Below are positions 1 through 49,089 of a DNA stretch of 64,000 bases, piece after piece. The DNA is from Symsagittifera roscoffensis. Taxonomy: Eukaryota; Xenacoelomorpha; Acoela; Convolutidae. The stretch spans positions 57,267,787 through 57,331,786 of the forward strand of contig NC_087062.1 of the NCBI RefSeq assembly GCF_963678635.1, in the 5' to 3' direction. The translations under genes were made by a program, and so were the position numbers. Numbering within the stretch: the stretch's first letter is position 1; the number at the start of each line of letters is the position of its first letter. The notes under the pieces are model-generated. The model was not told the origin of the DNA and ran no database searches. It worked only from the letters and a program-made list of their open reading frames with translations.

Positions 1-334
1 CCCTTAATCCTAGACAGGGTAGTGATTACAGGGACGTAGTCTCAGACGGACTTCACAGGGGAACTTAAGACGTATTTTTACATACTTTACTTTCTCAGTC
101 ACTACGAAAATGCAGTATGAAAAGTCAAAAGTTCTCATCATTGATAATTTTGAAGGCCTTAGAACTTGAGGGTTTTAATAGAAAGAGACTATTGGAATGC
201 GCATGCACATTTTGGAAGTGAATGAAATATACTTCGAGTAAATTTCGCAAAAGCAAAAACTTTCCGAAGGCTCTCTAAAAAAACTAATTATATACAATTC
301 CATATTACCCGTTTTATCAGAAAATTATAACACC

Positions 335-480
335 GGCGTCAATTGAAGGAGCAACAGATGCGTTAAATTTTCTTCAATTGATCATGTTCCAAAACTTCAC
401 TAAATGAGCATTTTTATTTGCGACGTAGCTTGGAAAAAAGTTACATCATAGTTAAACACAACGCTGAAATGTGCAATTAG
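335..480 (+). repeat. T1 element remnant, 3' end only
   Basis: This piece matches the 3' part of the T1 repeats found elsewhere in the window (for example 11430-11512): a plus-strand TTTTTATTTGCGA block, an A-rich run, then a TTAAACACAACGCTG end. The 5' CACAGAGG end is absent, so this is a truncated copy. The family has no coding capacity. Confidence 0.5.
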
Positions 481-1039
481 ATGATGATCATTGATGTTTC
501 TTTATTTGCGATCAGAGATTATTGTTCCGACCATTTAGAAAAAGGGGAATTCCGGCGTTTCAGTTTTTTTTGTTTTACAGGCAAAATCAGAAACTCATCG
601 GAAAAATCAGCGGAATGGGTTGAAAGATTTGAAATTGTCAAAAATTTAACACCAGTGACGAAAATGTTACAACCAGTGTCAAGAAAATCTGTTTGAAAGC
701 TCAAGAGTTTTAGTTAAAATTCGAGCATGTAAAAGTAAAGCGAACGATATGGCCTTTAGATGCTCGAAAGTAGACTTAAAAGGTTCGATGAAAGTAGTGA
801 GAAATTTAGTTTTACCAGGGGAAAACTAGCTTTGAAGGCAAACTTGTTTGTATATGTTTTTGGTTGGAAAAAAACGAGCGATCAAACTCATTACAGAATT
901 CTAATCAGGTCAAATTTTCATTCAAGCCTTCATGACTTAGTTTTTTTCCAGTATAATTAGTTTTCAAAGTGTTTTTTTGCGCAGTTCATTTATAAGTTAT
1001 TTTACTTTAAGCAAAAACATTTGTTCAATATAACTACTT

Positions 1040-1100
1040 TAGGTCCTGGTGCATATACAGAACAGTCCCATACAAAACAGTCCAATACAAAATAGTCCAA
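1040..1100 (+). repeat. short array of ACAAAACAGTCC units
   Basis: Three spaced copies of a TACAAAACAGTCC-like unit lie here. The same unit occurs at 1630-1675 in this orientation and at 3379-3482 inverted, where it flanks a MULE transposase relic. This one is probably a solo terminus or a leftover end of a related element. Confidence 0.6.
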
Positions 1101-1606
1101 ATTAGATCCTTTTGCCTCACAAGGCACAAGAACCAACGCTAATTTGTCGGAGTATTCTGTGGTCGGAGTTTTATGTGCTGTTTGCACAGTCACCGCCTAT
1201 CCTTGTTAGTAGTTATCTTGTGTAATAACATAAGTTGTTCAACATCTTTCCAATAACTTTCTAGTGATTTTCCTGTTAGAACCTTTTATCGGCACCTGGC
1301 AACAGCGAGTTATGAGATTCAAATGCAAGAACAAACTCAAACTAGTATTAAAAGATTTTCAAAACCCGCGCTACCTTAACAATAGAAGCTTTTGATAAGA
1401 AGCTTTTCGCTATTGAACTCACTTTATTCACACTGAAATAAGTAATTACGAAAAAAGTGTCTTCAAAAAACAATAACTGCTTGTATTATAACTAATCGAA
1501 TGTTACGACTGTCCTTCAAATAAGAAATGTTCCTAAAAATATCATTCCGATTACTTTTGCACTAAAATGTGAAACTTGCTTTGGAAAGAAGATAGAAGAA
1601 CGTATT

Positions 1607-3500
1607 ACACTTAGTGCGCAAGCTCGCGTTGCATATACAAAACAGTCCCTTACAAAACAGTCCAAAACCAATTGAATTTCTTGACCTTGATCTTTTGGCG
1701 CCAACAGAATTGATCTACGCTTTGAAAACTCAAACATGGGCAATTGAAGATCAAAGAACTAAAGTTGGAACAATAATTCGGATGAAAAACAAAGTACTCA
1801 TGGTATAGTGGTTAAAGCGTTAGTCTCAAACTCTAGAGCAAATGATCAAATCTCTGGCGGCACAAAAATTTTTCCAATTTTCCGAAAAAAAAAAAATTCG
1901 GGTAAAAAAGATAACGGGTATATCTAAGGTACAGCAAAAGGTTCAAACTTAGAGGGTTGGGCGGAGGGAAAAGAAAAATCAACATTGTATGTATTCAATG
2001 TTTTGCCGGTTTTGAAAAATTAAGGAAAATAATTGAAAATGGAACAAATTTTATTGCTTGGGAATGCGGAATAAATGTGAAAATTGAAAAAAAAAACATC
2101 TGATTATAATTTAATATAATACCTACATCCTTTCAGAAACCCAATGATATCATTGGGTTGATATGATTTAATCATAGTGATTAAATTTTTGTCGAGTTTT
2201 TGGTATTTAGCTTTTTTGGGACTAACAATTTTTTGTCCTGCGCACAATTTTTCCAACAGTATTTCCGCATTTTTCTGCTCGCCCTGGAACTTCTCGATCA
2301 GTTTTGTAAATGATGGATGCGTTCTACTGACCAGTTTCACGAAATTGCTGTTCCAACCTTCTACAGCGTTGTTGGTGAAGGTCGTTTTTTACTCTTTGAT
2401 GGCAACTATATCAAATCTCGGAAGGAGACAATAAAATGATTCATTATTGTCGGGTAGCAGAGAGTAAACAATAGGAATAAGGCATCCTTCAACAGAAGCG
2501 TGTATAGTATAAATCTGATAGAAAACATTGGGAGCAGTCGAAAACGTTCCATCACAACCAATCATCCGATAAAGATAGGATCCAGGTAACGTGGCCAACA
2601 CAATAACCCGATTTTCATCTTGTGGACCAGAATCGTGAAGAAGGAACTGCTCTCCATCGTGGGTTTTCGGTAGAGCCAGTGTTAGTTCAAAGCCAGTCAG
2701 CGATGTTGGCTCTGCCATCTTTGGTCTTTTTTGGCGTCGAACTCTATTTACAGCTTGCTGATTAGTAGAATAACTAGGTAAGTGAACAGCTGTTCACATC
2801 ATGTTGGGCTGCGAAAATAGTCTCCCGCGTGTTACATCAGATACTGCTGCTCGATCTTTAAGCGTTTTTTCTGAACTTACGTTTTTCGCTATCAGCTGGA
2901 TCGGGGAAGTGGCAGTGATCTTTAACGATCTCAACGGATTCCTTTTTGTACGCACACGGCCATTGCAACTAATTAGTGCGCAGCGCCAGGAACGGGAGTT
3001 GTCTGCCAGTGTTCTGTGTTTAATATAAGATACCCTTCAAAAATCAGTAACTCAGAATTTTTGTTTGTAAGTATGATTTCCATCGATAGATAGTGAATTT
3101 CGTTTCTATTGAGTGTTGCCAAATGTTCGCAAATGAAACAGCTTGAACAACCTGTCTCTTTTTGCATGGATTAAAAAAGAGTCCATTTTCTTAAATTGCG
3201 TTAACTTTAATGTTTCGAATATTATTGCTTTTATTGGGTGGCCGCTGCTGTTATCTAGGTTATTCTAATGTCTCTACTATGCTAGCTATTGTTATCCAGA
3301 TTAGTTGGAATCAAAATGTGTTTAATATGAGATAAATTTACTAATCAGCTTCTGGAACATATATCACTTCGATCAATGGGACTGTTTTTTGGATTATTTT
3401 TGGGACTGTTTTGTATGCGACTGTTTTTTTGTACTTTGCTATGTTTTTTCGGACTGTTTTGTATGTGACTGTTTTGTACAGACACGAAGCTCGCATATGT
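1607..3500 (-). mobile_element. decayed Mutator-like (MULE) DNA transposon with subterminal arrays
   Basis: The ends are inverted relative to each other. The left end (about 1610-1680) reads GCGCAAGCTCGCG, then CATATACAAAACAGTCC, then a second ACAAAACAGTCC. The right end (3359-3495), read from outside, gives GCGAGCTTCGTG, then several ACAAAACAGTC units about 15-40 bp apart. A FLYWCH plus MULE-type transposase relic lies between them on the minus strand. Arrays of short subterminal repeats are typical transposase binding sites in MULEs and hATs; that role here is inference. A clean 8-11 bp target duplication was not found, so the outer limits are approximate. Confidence 0.65.
2104..3130 (-). 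pseudogene. MULE-type transposase relic (FLYWCH finger plus DDE core pieces)
   Basis: The relic is read on the minus strand. At about 3130-2985 there is a FLYWCH-like start (NSELLIFEGYL), and after a frame change a SWRCALISCNGR piece with the W-x-C-x5-C pattern of a FLYWCH zinc finger. An open stretch at 2718-2389 follows, with QFLLHDSG, a CDGTFSTAP motif (the D of the DDE core) and FYQIYTIHASVEGCLIP, the usual MULE order. At about 2375-2104 comes NNAVEGWNSNF and a C-terminal helix region. The middle of the DDE domain, including the expected second D and the zinc-binding C/H region, is missing, and at least two frame breaks are present, so no active enzyme is expected. The domain names rest on recalled family patterns. 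Confidence 0.8.
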
Positions 3501-3780
3501 AATAAATAATTAAAAAACTTCACATAGTGATAGTTTTGATTGCATAAATGATTAGTTGTTCCTTTTTGAAGTAATCAGATGCATTTTGAAATGAGAACCT
3601 CTGCTCGACCATTTCCGCTCCCAAAAGATACCGCAGAAAATTAACATTTGTACAATTTACAATGACATTGATATCATACAGAAACTCAAGAATTTTTATA
3701 TTACTACAGATCATTTTAAAGTTTTATGTCAACTGGTAGTTGGTCAATGTCCACTTTTGTGATTTCATTATTCTTCGTAT

Positions 3781-22494
<18,714 letters not shown>

Positions 22495-22506
22495 GTCTCA
22501 AATCTG

Positions 22507-23870
22507 AAACAGCGAATATGATGCGTAAAATCGAAGCATAAATAATAATTCTGGTCCCTCCATATCGCAGAGGAGCTTCCAGTACGCCTTAACAGGCCTG
22601 TCTAACTATATTCAACCAAACTTGGTCAGTATGTAGTAGACCGAAATCGCTCAGATTATGGTAGAGCTGGAAGAAGACGTCGAGACCTCACACTATCATT
22701 GCCATGACAAGGTATCAAAAACTCGATCTGATGTTCTCAAAAGATCTCCTTACCACTATGCTAAGTGTCTCTTGCCTCAAATTAGTGCCAGAAAACTTGA
22801 TTAAGACCGAAGAGTCGCGGTTACAGACGAAAAGAGCCGAATTGAGGATCGAATACGTGTATCAAAACAGCGATGAATATGTGATATCAACAGCTATCGT
22901 GGTTCATCATCTTTGATATCAATAGCAAAAAAATCAGCTTTGCCACATGGATGATTCAGTGCCAGTTACAGTACTAGAATTTTTCATCTACATTACTGAA
23001 ACAGGTCTGATTTCCACAGCAGGACTAATCCAGGAAGGTTCTGGTGGTGAGAAATAAACACGGAATGGGGGTGAGTTTTTTTTACGCTTATTTACCTACC
23101 TCAAAAAATTCGTATGTGATAGGGTGGTTATCATATAAAAACCCTTGACGTCATTCGGATTCCAAAAAAAATGGGAAGTGATCATTACAGGGCAAGCTAT
23201 TCTGTGAAAAGTATCCACCGACAAATGATTGTTCGTTCTTCATTGCTGGGTTTATTAAATTGGTATCATTTACCCACTTGAACTACGAGGTGATTTGAAA
23301 CCTTGTTAAGTTTACTATGATGCATTTTCATTTGTATGTTGTTTCAGGTCGCTGTTCTAACAAAGAACCTGCAATTAACATTTGGCGCTTGAATTCTTTG
23401 ATTGAAGCAAGAGATATAATCTACAAAATGGTCGCATCAAGCTCCTCAACTTTTTTTAATTGAAGCTGTCAAATGGCCGTTTTAGGTCTTTGATCAAAAA
23501 GTTACATCCTTAACCGAGAAACTCTGCAAGACGACGATGACAATATCACCAGTACTCTTCCGTCGAATCCAAATAAACTTTACAATTATTTGCATGCTGT
23601 CGAAAACAACTGGTCTGAGTCTGAATATGACCGTTTTTACGATTATTTTAACAGTTTGCCTGTCTGATTTTAACATTTTTTCACCGTAATTGGATTGTTT
23701 AAGCTAATTCTTGAATCTAAATTTCTAACCTGAATTCTCAACCAAGGTGATCACCTAAAATTAATGGATGAAACAACCAAAAAAGCTTTTTTAGATCTTT
23801 TTTGCAGTAATTACTGTTTCAGGAATATTCTGAAATTGAGTAGCCATCAAATAAATTTTCAATTATCACT
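22507..23870. other. upstream region of ARMH1, no gene recognised
   Basis: This is the DNA beyond the ARMH1 start. The part from 22540 to 22920 is less AT-rich and holds a 70-codon plus-strand ORF (22704-22916) with no recognised similarity. It could include the ARMH1 promoter or an upstream untranslated exon. No TATA box or other element can be assigned with confidence. Confidence 0.4.
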
Positions 23871-24354
23871 ATCAAATAGAGCAGAGAGAAGCGGAGCTTA
23901 ACATCACTTCCGATACAAAAAGAGGAAAAAACGCAGTTATTATTTGATGAACTCAAACTACAATCAAAACAGCATTTTCCGTAAGACTGCGCAAACGTCC
24001 TGAGAAAATTACAAAAAAAACGAAGCTATTGCGCCCGAATCACTTGAAAGTTTATTTTGAAAAAAGCTAGATGTGCAATTTCCAGTGACACGAGGCTAGG
24101 CAACCCCTTACAAACGTAAGATAAACTGTTAGGCAGCTGATTCTACATGAACAAAAATTTCAACATGCAAGCAAAGCGGAGCTTTAAAACACCTGCGATG
24201 CAACACAAGCATAAGCATAGCATTACAAACAAAGCCGACAATAATTGGATAGACGCGCGTTGAGCCGAAAACAGGCGACTAAGGTAAGAACGGTGACTAA
24301 GCTGACTAAAATAAAACAAAAACCAAAACCATTTGAACAAAAATTTATCGTTTG

Positions 24355-25502
24355 AACACAGAGGCGACTCTGAGCGTCGCACCAGTTGTGATAAAAAAAA
24401 TGAATGACTATGATTAAAATCAAATGAAAAGAAAACTCAAAAATTGAGAAAAAAACTTCCTAGAATCGTTTGTCAAAAAAAAATGCAAAAAAGCCCAAAA
24501 TATCCAAAACAAAAACACCTGAAAGGAGGTGAGGAAATGCTATGAGGAAGCCAAACTTTCAGAAAATTCTTTTCTGCGGGAACTAAGCCGAGGAAAATAA
24601 GCAGATAAAAAACAATCTGAAATCGCCGAAAATTTTCATTTTGCAAAAAACATGTGCCGACCGGTATCGAACCCCCAGGCTTTGTCGTGTCAAGCATGCG
24701 GATAACATCAAAATAAAGGAAAGCTGATTCTTTGAAAACAGGGCTAGGCAAACTAAGCCGAAAAAAAACAATTGGACGCTGGTCCGAAAAAGCAAAAAAA
24801 ACTAATTTGCAAAAACACAGGTCCCGGCCGGGCTAGAACGAAAACTTTTGCCGTCTCATGCAGGTGTCTTACCTCTATGCCAAATGATTGATTGAATTTA
24901 TAAAAATACCTTCGTAGACGAAACAGGCAAGTCAAAATTGCCAAAACTGTACGGAAATTTTAAAAGTGGAACATTTTAGACAAGAAACAATGCGCTGTGC
25001 CACCACCTTGAATGGATTTAGAATGAAATTGCTCCAAAAATTATGACGCTAAGTTATTTTAAGTTAACATTTTCAAAACGAAAACCAAGCATTCAAAAAA
25101 TAGAGAAAAAATATTGAAAAATTCAAATAAAAATGCTTTAAAATTGTATATTTTCGAACTGAAAGTTTTAGCATAAAAAGAACAAAAACAACATGACATA
25201 TAGTTATGTTCTTCAAACTTAAATTGAACAAAAAGAATGGCTACTAAAAACACCCGGCAAATAGGCCGACAAATACTGGGATGAAATCAATTAAGCCAAC
25301 AAAAAAAAAATTTTATCAGAAATTTTTTCAGCCGTGCAACCAGTAGCTCATTAATTCTAAACACAGAAATTCTAGACCAAGAACTAGAGCTGTCACAAGT
25401 GCAACTTGGGTGAAACTGGAGAACTTCTAAAATGAGAGATCCTCTGAACAAAGTTATCCACGGGAAAAAATCTAGTACCCGATTGCAATAACCAAGCTAT
25501 CG
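24355..25502 (+). repeat. T2 element, near full-length
   Basis: The 5' end is CACAGAGGCGACTCTGAGCG. Minus-strand B-box-like sites lie near 24665 and 24833, 168 bp apart as in the copy at 20.9 kb, each followed by a GGCATAGAGGTAA-type A-box sequence. The end is AAAATCTAGTACCCGATTGC, then a decayed stem. Its length matches the 20.9-kb copy. Further fragments of the family are at 23880-24200 and 25600-26630. Confidence 0.7.
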
Positions 25503-26889
25503 CTTCATTTAAAAAAAAATACTCAAAAACCAAGTTGGTTAAATTATATATAACAAAACAACTGCCAACTAAAAATGTTTAAATTCAGAACAAAGTTCCA
25601 TGCTTTGGAAAATTAGGCGACAAAAACGAGCAGACAAGCCAAAGTCAGACAATTCAATTAATCCCAGAAAAAAATCAATTATATACATGCTGAAAAATAA
25701 ACAGCCGGGAGTCGAACCCCAAACCATAGAAAATAACAGCGCCCGCTTTATTCCGGCACCACGTGAAAGTATGGTTCCCGATTGCAAGTCACTCAAAGAT
25801 CTTTCAGCTTTTTTTTTCTTTTAGGAAAGTCTCGCGTACACATGCACGGTTGTGTATGACACAGTCGAAACCTTTCGAAATCGACTTGAAATAAATGTTA
25901 CCTCACACAGAACTTTTTTCTTTCAGCAAAACCTATGACGATCAGGTATAGCAGTCAAGCAAGCTGATGAAAGCTTCACTTGAAGAAGCGATTCAGCTAT
26001 TTTTCAGGGCTAAGTATCTTATTGCATTCAAAGAAATAAACTTTTACTGCTATATGGTTTATCCAAATTACCCAGTTAGAGAAAGACAACCCAATAAAAA
26101 ATGTGAAAAGTATTTATAATGACCTTTTTTGCTCTTTAAATTATCCAGTTCGGAACTATCTTCAATTTCAACAGAGCGAATGCAGAGATTCATGTCACTT
26201 GCCATAAAAAATGAACGACTATGATTAAGAACAGATGCACCGACAAAATCGTCAATTTTGTATAAAAAAAACATGTCGTTTCTCATTAAAAGTGCAAAAA
26301 ATTCCGGAAAAATCTTGGAACTCAATTAACAGCACCATTAGATATATGGTAAATGAAATTTTAAATTTTAGAAAAAAAACTTAAACTTCAAAAGATTCCT
26401 ATCTGCAGGAGCTAAGCCGACAAAATGAGCAGACAGACTATGATAAAATGTCTTGGTTAATGTTATATATAGCACGGGTTCGAAATTAAAGGAGTAATTA
26501 ATTTTTAATTCAAGAAAAATGAGTGACGACTTTTTTTACAGTGAAGACTTTCTTTAAAGTGTATATGCAAAGTTGTTTTATGGAGAAAATTCTATTTCTC
26601 GATTACAAGACGCTTGCAGACGCAAATGGTTATTTAAAGCTCAAACAACTGCAGAATTAAAGCCTCTGCTAACTCATCAGTTGAATTTCTATTCGGTTAC
26701 AATTTTTTCTGCTGCTACTGGTGAAAACCTTTAATTGCAAGAAGTTTATTGCAAGGGCGACTAAAAACTTCATTCACAGCAGCAAAATGCAGAACATGCT
26801 AAATTTCCACAACCGGTAGTTGCAAACATTGCTTACAAACAGATGGAAATATGTCAATAAACTAAAGAAAACCGGAAAAAAAATCGACA

Positions 26890-27178
26890 AATTTACGAAC
26901 ATTTGTCAACTTCAGAATTTCGGAGAAGTACATGATAAAAAGCTCTGATTTGTAAGTTAATGATTAAAACTTTGAGAAAAGTGGATCAATTAGTATTTTT
27001 ATTCCGCTGGGAAATCTAAAAATTAAATCCTTACTTGGAAACTAGAAGTCATTTATGTTACTTTGTGTCGTTGACTTATTTTTGGAGGGGTTACTTGCCT
27101 TTCTTTAAGCAAATGGACTAAAATAGAACTAGAAGAAATTAAAACTCCAAATGCGAAAAATCAACTTCGGCGTAACTT
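26890..27178 (+). repeat. F3 repeat, partial and diverged
   Basis: It keeps the blocks TTTGAGAAAAGTGGATCAAT, ATTCCGCTGGGAAATCT and AATGCGAAAAATCAAC. Both terminal palindromes are lost. Confidence 0.6.
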
Positions 27179-27193
27179 AGCCCGGGGGCTATT

Positions 27194-27537
27194 CTCATGC
27201 GCGAAGGACCGAAAGGGCGAAAAAACTCGTGGTCGAAGGACAGAAAAGAAAATTAGCCGAAAGTCAATTTTTAAAAAGGAGCAATTGCTATTCAATTGAA
27301 ATGAAATAAAAGAAGCAAAATTTTGCTTCTTTCATAACAAAACCCTTGAAATATATAATTTATTCCAATTCGGCGGCGGTCAGTGACAATTTGAAAATTT
27401 TGTATAATTCTGCCGTTTTTATATTCGGCCACTATCACTATTCAGTCCCTGGAAACGTTTACTTTCTTTCCAAATTTTAGATTACTGAAACTTGATTGGC
27501 TAATTTTTATTTTCCCGCATTCAGCCCTGTGCTTATA
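27194..27537 (+). repeat. MITE copy A (CGAAGGACCGAA family)
   Basis: It starts CTCATGCGCGAAGGACCGAA and ends with a diverged inverted version (CCCGCATTCAGCC). The inside, with CCAATTCGGCGGCGGTCAGT, is the reverse complement of the copy at 28307-28876. No ORF is present. Confidence 0.75.
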
Positions 27538-27606
27538 AGGTATTCCACCACTTAGCCCAAATTAAACCAGTGTATCGCTACTTGGCTTCTTAAGATGCAA
27601 CTACAC

Positions 27607-28260
27607 GGCTACGTAGTCATAAGTAGACAAGTCATTAAGTAGACACATCATAAAGCAGACTACTACTAAATTAACCAATCAGAATCGAGAATAAGAAGCA
27701 AATTTAGGAAATGAACAAGACTGCTTGGATATCAGGGCAAAGCCCTGAATGATCCGACTGCCTTTTAATCCAAATCGAATAGATATTTGGGAAAACAAAA
27801 CATTGAAAATCTAAACTTTGGACAATGAGATCAAGCGTGAAAATTTGAGTCCTACGAAATTAGTACGACCGATTAACTAGCCTCAATTCAATTTGGAACG
27901 CATAAGTTGGTCCAGAGCATAGTCAAATTGGCAATTTTCAAACTCCCAGAACTTCACAAAAAATAATCGGAGGTAAAATATGTTTTACATTTGAACAAAG
28001 GAAATTGATATATTCAATAGGGTATAAACTTTTTTTAATTGAAAAAATTATTATTTTGATCGCCAAAAATTGACTGAATAAAAAACACACTAAGCTAAAT
28101 ATTCTGTTTTCTTCGAAAATCGGAACAATATTATTAATTATTCATTTCCTGAGTTTGCTTTGTTCTCAAATTTGATTGGTTAATGTACTATATGTCTACT
28201 TTGTGACCGGTAGGAAATAAAAGTTGTCTACTTTTTGACCGCACTTCCAGCTACGCTACG
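27607..28260. repeat. inverted-repeat element around an F5 core
   Basis: The arms are CATAAGTAGACAAGTC...TTAACCAATCAGAATCG on the left and TTTGATTGGTTAATG...TGTCTACTTTTTGACC on the right, loosely inverted. Between them, 27720-28060 is the reverse complement of repeats at 47.1 and 49.8 kb (F5). It sits between MITE copies A and B. Confidence 0.6.
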
Positions 28261-28306
28261 CTTTTGCAGGTTGGCGGTTTAACAAATCGGTTGCCAACTG
28301 GAATCC

Positions 28307-28876
28307 CTCATATGCGAAGGACCGAATGCGCGAAAAAAAATCTGCCAATCAAATTTCAGTAATCTGAAATTTGGAAAGAAAACGTGAAAATCTGAAAGAA
28401 AGTAACATTTCTAGGGACCTAATATTGATATTGGTCGAATATAAAAACGGCAGAAAAATGCAAAATTTTCAAATTGTCACTGACCGCCGCCGAATTGGAA
28501 CAAATTTTGGATCTACTTAACAATCTCCACCCCTTTCAAGAAGGGGGAGGGAGATTGTTAAGTAGATCAAAATGGTCGATTTTTTGACCAATCAGAATGC
28601 AGCAAAACTAGAATTTTCAATAGAAAGCTCAGTGCTAATTTACTGCATTTATTAATAGGGGTGGAGATTCTTAAGTAGCTACCATTGGGGGGGGGGGGGA
28701 TTGTTAAGTTGATCCCAAATTTTATATTTCAAGGGTTTCGTTATGAAAGACATCGCTTCATTTAATTCATTTTAATTGAATGGCAATCGATTATTTTTGA
28801 AAGTTGACTGTCGGCTAATTTTGTTTTTGGTCCTTCGCCCACAATTTTTTCGACCATTCGGTCCTTCGCGCATGAG
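28307..28876 (-). repeat. MITE copy B, interrupted by another MITE
   Basis: The terminal inverted repeats are about 30 bp (CTCATATGCGAAGGACCGAA at the left; CTCATGCGCGAAGGACCGAA read inward from the right). Similarity between the two sides may extend outward to the GGTTG(C/G)CAAC sequences. It is inverted relative to copy A and carries an insertion at 28509-28715. Confidence 0.8.
28509..28715. repeat. 207-bp MITE with 17-bp TIR and 8-bp TSD, nested in copy B
   Basis: The ends are GGATCTACTTAACAATC and, inverted, GGATCAACTTAACAATC (one mismatch). A perfect 8-bp duplication CAAATTTT flanks it (28501-28508 and 28716-28723). MITE copy A lacks the insertion at the same point, which confirms the limits. 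An 8-bp TSD suggests a hAT-type mover. Confidence 0.9.
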
Positions 28877-28899
28877 AATAGCCGCTGTTGCCAACCATC

Positions 28900-30204
28900 C
28901 TGATTTCAACTACAGTTATTTAAATGAAAATAGCGGGTTGAGGTGCAAGTAGCGTGAAACCTTCCGACCTGTGATTATAGAAACACTTTTCACAAAAAAA
29001 AAGAATGAAGTTTTAAATATTGCGAACTGTTGAAAATATTTATCTTTAAATCCGGGTAATGTTTGGGGAGAGGATGGTTTCTCATGTTGAATTACGCTAA
29101 ACATAGCGTCTACTCGCTCGACCTGATGTATCTCATGGTGCCCGTCAAATAAGTTGACAGCCGTCAAGACAGCACTTTTTGATGGGATTCTAATCCGACG
29201 CTAGACACAATTCTTCAGTTGTATTTATGAGAAATTGAAACTAGTTAAATTGAAACGAGTTCGTTTTAAATGTTTTAACGCTCAATTGTCGTCTCAACGT
29301 CATGTCGTCTTAATGTCATGTCGACTTATTTAGCTAGCACTGTATTGCATAGCGCCAATCATACATTGCATATCCCTGGTCGTCTTTAATCTAAATCGCC
29401 CAATTTTGCCCCTTGTACCCTTTCATCTTTGAAAAGACGCCATTAAGGCCAACATACTAATTTAAGGAAGCGAGACAAAAATATGATATTTTGGTTCAAT
29501 TTCATCAAAAGGTCTTTGACGCTCGCATAAGCCAATTTTTATTGAAAAAAGTCTGAGGCGCAAAATAGTTACTAAATCCAAGATTTCGCCCGGCGTTGCT
29601 GAAAAAATTTCAACTAATTTAAATAGCAGACCCCTCAATCTTCACTCCTCAAAAAATCTTCACTCCTCAAAAATCTTCAACATACCTCTTCAATCAGCAA
29701 AAATTGGGAAAAAAATCAAATTAATTAATATGATTATTGTTTCATTTTGTTTAAAATTATAAAGTTAAAATTCAAATTTATATATAAGCGAAATTAAGAA
29801 ATTAAATCAACTAAACATCAAATAAATTAGAATTAGCCTAAGGAGCAATTAATGAACAGATGTTTGCAAAACAATCGAATTGCACACCAAACGAAAATGA
29901 TGTACAAACCAGACGAACGAAATAGGATAATGTTATAAAATACTGGCCAAGAGGGTATGGGGGCCTGGTATGAGGGTTAATCTGTGAGAAACTCAATTTT
30001 TATATTTACGTTAAAAATAAGAACGTATCTCACAGATGCGTACCATGGTAATACATGAAGCAATTCTCTGGTAGTTGGAATTTTCGTCTGGTTCTTTTCC
30101 AGTCCATTCATATATTGGCTGGCTTCAGCCCACTCAATAATTATTCTAACTCAACAACAATAATAATAAAACTTCAACTCAAATAAAAACAGAAATCGTG
30201 TCAT
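28900..30204. other. region downstream of the kinase gene, no gene seen
   Basis: AT-rich sequence past the kinase stop. Short direct repeats occur at 29285-29330 (ATGTCGTCTTAATGTCATG) and 29640-29690 (TTCACTCCTCAAAAA), but no gene or element was recognised. It should hold the kinase 3' untranslated region. Confidence 0.45.
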
Positions 30205-48322
<18,118 letters not shown>

Positions 48323-48589
48323 GGCCGATAAAAATAAGCAAAGAATGGATTCGCGGAATTGTTCTCCGGTGAATGCACAATGTCAAATTTATATGAATAT
48401 TTGATCAGACTAAGACGGTTATAAGCCAAACTAATAAATGTTTGAACATAACATTTACGTGTAAAAAGTTTATAGCTGCAAAGTGTTTTTAGGGCTTAAA
48501 GTAGGTTTTGATGTAACAAAGTTGCCAAGGGTTGTTGTGTTCGATACGAAAATTGTTGATAAAGAAAAACGGAATTCAATCAAAAATGG

Positions 48590-49012
48590 TCAAAATAATA
48601 AAACACTTCGAAGCATATTCCCTGAATGAAAAAAAACGTGAAGAAAGGCAAATAAATTAGGTGGAAAAGGTTGCAACCATAAAGCGGAGGAGAACAGAAA
48701 ACATGGTAGGACAATTTTTACACAGCCAATGCACGAAAATGATTTTACTTTTCCCCACCAATTTGTTAAATTAGAAAGAAAAAGTACGGCGAATAATATT
48801 TCACATTTATCTAATCCATTATACGCATTAGCATTTTGGGCACCATTCGCTGCATTAATAAAAGATTGGAGATTCCCATCATTTAAGAATGAGGAGCCCC
48901 TGATATTATATTTTACAGGATATAGAAGTACGTAAAAACGTCCAAAGGCACAACTCGACGACGGAACTCTTTTGCAGCAGGGAAAAAATGGGAGCAGTAA
49001 ATTAAAATACAA
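48590..49012 (-). CDS. unrecognised 140-codon ORF
   Basis: This is one of the two longest fully open frames in the window (ATG at 49012, stop at 48590), just upstream of the proposed kinase start. It has no recognised domain, is rich in F, L and S, and has hydrophobic stretches (for example ILFAVLFLSNL). The opposite strand also holds an open frame, so composition may explain it. Real coding status is doubtful. Confidence 0.2.
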   Translation of the reverse strand: MYFNLLLPFFPCCKRVPSSSCAFGRFYVLLYPVKYNIRGSSFLNDGNLQSFINAANGAQNANAYNGLDKCEILFAVLFLSNLTNWWGKVKSFSCIGCVKIVLPCFLFSSALWLQPFPPNLFAFLHVFFHSGNMLRSVLLF

Positions 49013-49089
49013 ATGCTATGTCTTTAAAACCTTCATTAGTGAAATCTCAAAGAGTGAGTGGGAAAATGTTATACTAAAACGGAAAAGAA

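Noticed and set aside
22704-22916. 70-codon plus-strand ORF as a divergent gene
   Set aside because: No recognised similarity, no supporting splice signals, and the length is expected by chance.
24660-24890. possible functional tRNA genes
   Set aside because: Only box-like sequences remain, no complete acceptor stems are seen, and the same modules recur within repeats.
28680-28700. G-run as a quadruplex regulatory site
   Set aside because: It is a single homopolymer inside a MITE, and length variation or assembly noise is more likely.
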